Assembly: GCA_964393865.1 (NCBI GenBank)
Contig: CAYMUW010000011.1
Coordinates: forward strand, 1-64,000
DNA: 64,000 nucleotides
Reading direction: 5' to 3'
Source: Suilimivivens sp964393865
GTDB lineage: Bacteria; Bacillota; Clostridia; Lachnospirales; Lachnospiraceae
The stretch's first letter is position 1; each line of letters opens with the position of its first letter. The position numbers were made by a program, and so were the translations under genes. Below, one piece after another: positions 59,813 to 64,000 of this stretch. The notes under the pieces were generated by a model. That model saw only the letters and a list, made by a program, of their open reading frames with translations. It searched no databases and was not told the DNA's origin.

Positions 59813-61099
59813 ATGAGCGTACAGGTAGAAAAATTAGAAAACAGCATGGCGAAGCTGACCATTGAGGTTGCGGCAGAAGAACTGGAAAAAGCATTGGAAA
59901 ATGCATTTCAAAAGAACAAAAATAAGATCAGTGTTCCCGGTTTTCGTAAGGGAAAGGTTCCCCGTCAGATGATAGAGAAAATGTACGGACCCGCTATTTT
60001 TTATGAGGATGCGGCAAATGAGCTGATCCCCACAGCATATGAGAAGGCGTTGGATGAGTGCGAGGAGGATATCGTATCCTCACCTGAAATTGACGTGACA
60101 CAGATTGAAAAGGGCAAATCCTTTATTTTTACAGCTACAGTGGCATTAAAGCCTGAAGTAAAGCTTGGCAAGTACAAGGGCGTGAAGATTGACAAGATCG
60201 ACGCTGAGGTTACGGACGAGGAAGTAGATGCCGAGATCAATAAAGAGAGAGATAACAATGCAAGAAACATTGAGGTTACCGACAGAGCCGTAAAGGATGG
60301 CGATATGACGGTAATCGATTTTGAAGGTTTTGTGGACGGCGTTGCTTTTGACGGCGGCAAGGGCGAAAATTACCCCCTTACAATCGGTTCCGGCGCTTTT
60401 ATTCCCGGTTTTGAGGAGCAGCTTGTAGGTGCAGAGATTGGTAAAGAAGTGGAAGTAAACGTAACCTTCCCCGAGGATTATCAGGCAGAAGACTTAAAGG
60501 GCAAGGCTGCCGTATTTAAGTGTACCGTGAAGGAGATCAAGGAGAAGGAGCTTCCTGAGTTGGATGACGAATTTGCAAGTGAAGTTTCGGAATTTGAAAC
60601 GCTTGCGGAATATAAGGAAGATGTTAAGGCAAAACTGACAGAGAAGAAGACAAAGGAAGCTAAGGATGCCAAGGAAGCAGCAGTGATTGAGGCAATCGTT
60701 AAGGATTCCGAGATGGAAATTCCCGAGCCTATGCTGACAACACAGCAGAGACAGATGGTAGATGAGTTTGCACAGAGAATCCAGATGCAGGGCTTATCCA
60801 TTGACCAGTATTTCCAGTTTACAGGCACTACCTACGACAAGATGATTGAGCAGGTTAAGCCTCAGGCTGAGAAGAGAATTAAGTCCAGACTGGTTTTGGA
60901 AGCAATTGTAAAGGCTGAAAAGATTGAAGCTGCCGAAGAGGACTACGAGGAAGAGCTTAAGAGCATGGCGGAAGCATATCAGATGGAAGTAGACAAGGTA
61001 AAAGAAATGCTTCCTGAAAAGAGTGTTTCTCAGATCAAGCAGGATATTGCGGTGAGAAAGGCTGCTGAATTTGCAGTGGAAAATGCAAAAGAAAAATAA
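59813..61099 (+). CDS. tig: Trigger factor (ribosome-associated chaperone)
   Basis: This 428-residue chaperone binds nascent chains at the ribosome exit. The ribosome-binding signature GFRKGKVPRQMI is near residue 45. The FKBP prolyl isomerase domain contains VIDFEGFVDGVAFDGGKGEN (split), GSGAFIPGFEEQLVG and NVTFPEDY. The helical C-terminal arm region follows. AAGGAGG precedes the ATG. It heads the conserved tig-clpP-clpX-lon cluster. Confidence 0.97.
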   Translation: MSVQVEKLENSMAKLTIEVAAEELEKALENAFQKNKNKISVPGFRKGKVPRQMIEKMYGPAIFYEDAANELIPTAYEKALDECEEDIVSSPEIDVTQIEKGKSFIFTATVALKPEVKLGKYKGVKIDKIDAEVTDEEVDAEINKERDNNARNIEVTDRAVKDGDMTVIDFEGFVDGVAFDGGKGENYPLTIGSGAFIPGFEEQLVGAEIGKEVEVNVTFPEDYQAEDLKGKAAVFKCTVKEIKEKELPELDDEFASEVSEFETLAEYKEDVKAKLTEKKTKEAKDAKEAAVIEAIVKDSEMEIPEPMLTTQQRQMVDEFAQRIQMQGLSIDQYFQFTGTTYDKMIEQVKPQAEKRIKSRLVLEAIVKAEKIEAAEEDYEEELKSMAEAYQMEVDKVKEMLPEKSVSQIKQDIAVRKAAEFAVENAKEK

Positions 61100-61137
61100 A
61101 CAGTAAATAGTGTGTATCGTATAAGGAGGAGTATGCA

Positions 61138-61728
61138 ATGAGTTTAGTACCTTATGTCATTGAACAGACCAGCAGGGGGGAACGTTCTTACGATATTTAC
61201 TCAAGGCTTTTGAAGGAAAGAATTATTTTTTTGGGAGAAGAGGTAAACGATGTGACAGCCAGCCTGATTGTAGCGCAGATGCTGTTTCTCGAGGCCGAGG
61301 ACCCGGAAAAGGATATTCAATTCTATATCAACAGCCCCGGAGGAAGTGTAACTGCAGGTATGGCAATTTACGATACCATGCAGTATGTTAAGTGTGATGT
61401 TTCAACCTATTGCATGGGTATGGCAGCAAGTATGGGTGCGTTCCTTTTATCTGGCGGAACCAAGGGCAAGAGACTTGCTCTTCCCAATGCGGAAATTATG
61501 ATCCATCAGCCTCTCGGAGGTGCCCAGGGGCAGGCTACCGAGATTGAGATTGCGGCAAAGCATATTCTGCAGACCAAGCAGAAGCTGAATAAGATTTTAG
61601 CGGAAAATACCGGAAAGGACTATGATGTGATCGCAGCAGATACGGAAAGGGATAACTGGATGACTGCTGAGGAAGCAAAGGAATATGGTCTGATTGACAG
61701 GGTTGTCTATAAGAGAGCGGAAGCTTAG
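61138..61728 (+). CDS. clpP: ATP-dependent Clp protease proteolytic subunit
   Basis: This 196-residue serine protease forms the tetradecameric chamber fed by ClpX or other Clp ATPases. The nucleophile is in GMAASMGAFLL, the catalytic His in MIHQPLGGAQGQA and the Asp in ERDNWMTAEEA. It starts SLVPYVIEQTSRGERSYDIY, as is usual. AAGGAGG precedes the ATG, 38 bases after tig. Confidence 0.98.
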   Translation: MSLVPYVIEQTSRGERSYDIYSRLLKERIIFLGEEVNDVTASLIVAQMLFLEAEDPEKDIQFYINSPGGSVTAGMAIYDTMQYVKCDVSTYCMGMAASMGAFLLSGGTKGKRLALPNAEIMIHQPLGGAQGQATEIEIAAKHILQTKQKLNKILAENTGKDYDVIAADTERDNWMTAEEAKEYGLIDRVVYKRAEA

Positions 61729-61746
61729 AAAGGTGCATGATATTAA

Positions 61747-63003
61747 ATGGCAGGCAGAAATTCAGACAACATCAGGTGTTCTTTTTGTAATAAGACACAG
61801 GATCAGGTTAAAAAATTAATCGCAGGCCCGGCCGGGGTCTACATCTGTGATGAATGCGTGGAGATTTGTGCGGACATCGTGGAAGAGGAATTTGAAGAGG
61901 AAGAGGTACAGGAAGCAGAGTTGGATATTAACCTGCTGAAGCCTGTAGAAATTAAAGATTTTCTGGATGATTATGTGATAGGACAGGAGGAGGCCAAGAA
62001 GGTCTTATCCGTTGCTGTCTATAATCATTATAAGCGAGTGACGGCTCCTAAGGATATGGATGATGTGGAGCTTCAAAAAAGCAACATCATCATGGTAGGT
62101 CCCACCGGTTCGGGAAAGACTTATCTGGCACAGACTCTGGCAAAGATTATTAATGTTCCGTTTGCCATTGCGGATGCCACCACACTGACGGAAGCCGGCT
62201 ATGTGGGCGAGGACGTGGAGAACATTCTGCTTAAGCTGATACAGGCGGCAGACTATGATGTGGAGCATGCGCAGCTTGGAATCGTTTATATTGATGAGAT
62301 TGATAAAATCACCAAAAAGAGCGAAAATGTTTCGATTACCAGAGATGTATCCGGTGAGGGCGTGCAGCAGGCGCTTTTAAAGATTATTGAAGGCACGGTG
62401 GCAAGTGTACCGCCTCAGGGAGGCAGAAAGCACCCTCATCAGGAGCTTATTCAGATTGATACTTCCAATATTTTGTTTATCTGCGGCGGAGCCTTTGACG
62501 GGCTTGAAAAGATTGTGGAGAACAGATTAAACCGCAATTCCATCGGTTTTGATGCAGAAATTGCAAGCAAAAATAACCGGGAGATCAGCGAGCTTTTAAG
62601 TGAGGTGACGCCTCAGGATTTGGTGAAGTTTGGTTTGATACCGGAATTTGTAGGACGTGTTCCCATTAATGTATCTCTTCAGGGACTTGATGAGGAAGCG
62701 CTTGTGCGGATACTCACAGAACCCAGAAGTGCGCTTGTGAAGCAGTATCAGAAGCTGTTTGGCTTTGACGATGTGAAGCTGACCTTTGATAAGGAGGCCA
62801 TAGAGGCCATTGCAAAGCAGGCATTTGAAAGAAAGACGGGGGCCAGAGGACTTCGCTCCATTATGGAAAAGGTGATGATGGAGGTAATGTTCCAAATTCC
62901 TTCGGATGATACAATTGAAGAATGTGTTATCACAAAGGGTGCGGTGGAAGGTGCCAGTGAACCTTTATTGATACATCGTGAAGTACTGAAAAGAGCAAGA
63001 TAA
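61747..63003 (+). CDS. clpX: ATP-dependent Clp protease ATP-binding subunit ClpX
   Basis: This 418-residue AAA+ unfoldase delivers substrates to ClpP. It has an N-terminal zinc-binding domain with CSFCNK and CDECVEIC, Walker A GPTGSGKT, Walker B VYIDEIDKI, the pore loop GYVGED and the RKHPHQE loop. Length is normal. Start ATG follows AAAGGTG, 18 bases after clpP. Confidence 0.97.
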   Translation: MAGRNSDNIRCSFCNKTQDQVKKLIAGPAGVYICDECVEICADIVEEEFEEEEVQEAELDINLLKPVEIKDFLDDYVIGQEEAKKVLSVAVYNHYKRVTAPKDMDDVELQKSNIIMVGPTGSGKTYLAQTLAKIINVPFAIADATTLTEAGYVGEDVENILLKLIQAADYDVEHAQLGIVYIDEIDKITKKSENVSITRDVSGEGVQQALLKIIEGTVASVPPQGGRKHPHQELIQIDTSNILFICGGAFDGLEKIVENRLNRNSIGFDAEIASKNNREISELLSEVTPQDLVKFGLIPEFVGRVPINVSLQGLDEEALVRILTEPRSALVKQYQKLFGFDDVKLTFDKEAIEAIAKQAFERKTGARGLRSIMEKVMMEVMFQIPSDDTIEECVITKGAVEGASEPLLIHREVLKRAR

Positions 63004-63022
63004 TGAACAGTGTTACTGTCAG

Positions 63023-63047
63023 AATGCCGCCGGATGGCGGCATTTTG
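63023..63047 (+). terminator. Hairpin between clpX and lon
   Basis: AATGCCGCC (63023-63031) pairs perfectly with GGCGGCATT (63036-63044) around a GGAT loop, followed by TTG and scattered T. It may attenuate read-through into lon. Confidence 0.6.
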
Positions 63048-63071
63048 TGTCTGATTGAATAGGAAAAGCAT

Positions 63072-64000
63072 ATGAGTGAAGAAATAGTAAAAGAAGAGAG
63101 GCTGCAGCTGCTGCCCATAATCCCGTTAAGGGGAATGACGATCATGCCGGAGGCGGTGATCCACTTTGATTTAAACAGGGCAAAATCCATTCAGGCGTTG
63201 GAAAGCGCCATAGCAAAGGGTGGAAGGCTTTATCTGGTGACCCAGAAGGATATGGATGTCGATATGCCCCGGAGGGAGCATTTATATGACATCGGAATCA
63301 TTGCCCAGATAAAGCAGATTACGAGGCTGCCTAACCAGCTTGTACGGGTGCTGGTAGAGGGAATGTGCAGGGGCGCCCTGTATGAGTTAAATGAAGAAAA
63401 CAGCAGCTTTCTGGAAGGATATGTAAAGGAAATACCTGCCCGGGAGGTTGATGATAAGGAGCAGGTCAGGCAGGAAGCAATGCTCAGACAGTTAAAGGAA
63501 ATGTTTGGTGCATTTGCAGCCCATTATCCCAAGCTGGATAAGAATGCAGTTCAAAGGTATGCAAAGGTGCATAATCTGGAAAAGCTGATGGATCAGATAA
63601 CCATGAATCTGCCCATTGATTATGAAAAGAAGCAGACAGTGCTGGAAGAGCTTCAGATAGAAGCGCGCTTTGAGATATTGGTGGATTTGTTGCAGAGAGA
63701 GATTGAAATTGCATGTGCCAGAGAGGAAATCACCCAAAAAATCAAGGGACGGGTGGAGAAGAACCAGAAGGAATATCTGCTCAGGGAGCAGCTTCATTAT
63801 ATCAGGGAGGAACTGGGAGAGGAAGGAACCTTTTCTGACGCGGATCAGTTTGAAGAGAGCCTTGCTAAGCTGGAGGCTTCCGAAGCGGTTAAGGAGAAGA
63901 TTAAAAAGGAAATATCCCGGTTTAAAAGTCTGTCGGGCAGCAGCTCGGAGAGCGCAGTGGAACGGGGGTATATTGAAACTTTACTGGAACTTCCCTGGGA
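63072..64000 (+). CDS. lon: ATP-dependent protease Lon, N-terminal part (cut by window edge)
   Basis: About 309 codons are visible from the ATG at 63072. LPIIPLRGMTIMPEAVIHFD is the start of the Lon substrate-binding domain, continuing through QITRLPNQLVRVLVEG. The helical arm follows with LDLLQREIE-like sequence and LLREQLHYIREELGE, and the frame reaches LLELPW at the edge, just before the AAA+ domain. The Walker and Ser-Lys sites lie outside the window. AGGAAA precedes the ATG. Confidence 0.95.
   Translation, partial: MSEEIVKEERLQLLPIIPLRGMTIMPEAVIHFDLNRAKSIQALESAIAKGGRLYLVTQKDMDVDMPRREHLYDIGIIAQIKQITRLPNQLVRVLVEGMCRGALYELNEENSSFLEGYVKEIPAREVDDKEQVRQEAMLRQLKEMFGAFAAHYPKLDKNAVQRYAKVHNLEKLMDQITMNLPIDYEKKQTVLEELQIEARFEILVDLLQREIEIACAREEITQKIKGRVEKNQKEYLLREQLHYIREELGEEGTFSDADQFEESLAKLEASEAVKEKIKKEISRFKSLSGSSSESAVERGYIETLLELPW

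Noticed and set aside
1..64000. CRISPR arrays, tRNA and rRNA genes, prophage, replication origin
   Set aside because: No repeat-spacer pattern, cloverleaf-like sequence with CCA end, rRNA segment, phage gene block or DnaA-box cluster was seen on either strand.

Overview
The window reads like a chromosomal segment of a spore-forming, Gram-positive anaerobe of the class Clostridia, most likely a Lachnospiraceae gut bacterium. Pointers are SD-rich low-to-mid GC genes, the five SpoVA genes spoVAA to spoVAE, an alpha/beta-type SASP gene, AddAB in place of RecBCD, GatCAB together with GlnRS, a PGM-like proposed homoserine kinase, the TM1266-type hydrogenase-system regulator, and several families I know mainly from Lachnospiraceae (DUF6062, DUF6106-like, C_GCAxxG_C_C). 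The species cannot be named from the sequence alone.

Layout. 1-2.2 kb: the 5' end of an S8 (Csp-like) protease and a membrane diguanylate cyclase, in visibly GC-richer DNA ending in an AraC-cupin relic fused to a tetR gene. 2.2-4.7 kb: tetR, a membrane lipase-like hydrolase and a C_GCAxxG_C_C protein, all minus strand. 4.8-8.0 kb: gatCAB. 8.3-12.7 kb: threonine/aspartate-family operon (ACT regulator, hom, proposed homoserine kinase, aspartokinase). 12.7-14.0 kb: ABC-2 permease relic and a membrane-anchored binding-protein-like gene. 14.2-19.0 kb: small membrane protein, guaB and a PocR-GAF-PAS-GGDEF-EAL protein. 19.1-23.2 kb: glnS, DUF2225 gene, MocR-type regulator. 23.2-36.7 kb: a sporulation-flavoured region in which spoVAC, spoVAD, spoVAAB and spoVAE are scattered among an MBOAT/SGNH O-acetylation pair, an unrecognised TIM-barrel-like protein, an EEP-family phosphohydrolase, ridA, aroK and a DMT transporter. 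36.8-46.6 kb: aminopeptidase P, HAD phosphatase, addB, addA. 46.6-51.2 kb: P1B-type metal ATPase divergent from a tetR, a truncated Rpn-type nuclease gene, and a TPP riboswitch with thiT. 51.2-54.0 kb: a broken accessory island with a truncated AgrC-like kinase, an agrB relic, an AT-rich HPr-kinase-like gene, a truncated small gene and an IS66 tnpA relic. 54.0-58.3 kb: malQ, CYTH, DJ-1, CBS, greA and ssp. 58.3-59.2 kb: ECF S component and TM1266 regulator. 59.8-64.0 kb: tig-clpP-clpX-lon, with lon cut by the window edge.

How it works together. Housekeeping blocks (tRNA amidation, threonine synthesis, GMP synthesis, double-strand-break repair, proteostasis) are in compact operons. The sporulation genes are not: the SpoVA channel proteins sit in four separate transcription units, and two of these carry exact matches to the sigma-G promoter consensus (32924-32952, 36231-36260). 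The clearest accessory locus is 51.2-53.9 kb, where Agr-type quorum-sensing genes are rearranged and an HPr-kinase-like protein overlaps the end of agrB. No tRNA, rRNA or CRISPR array was recognised.
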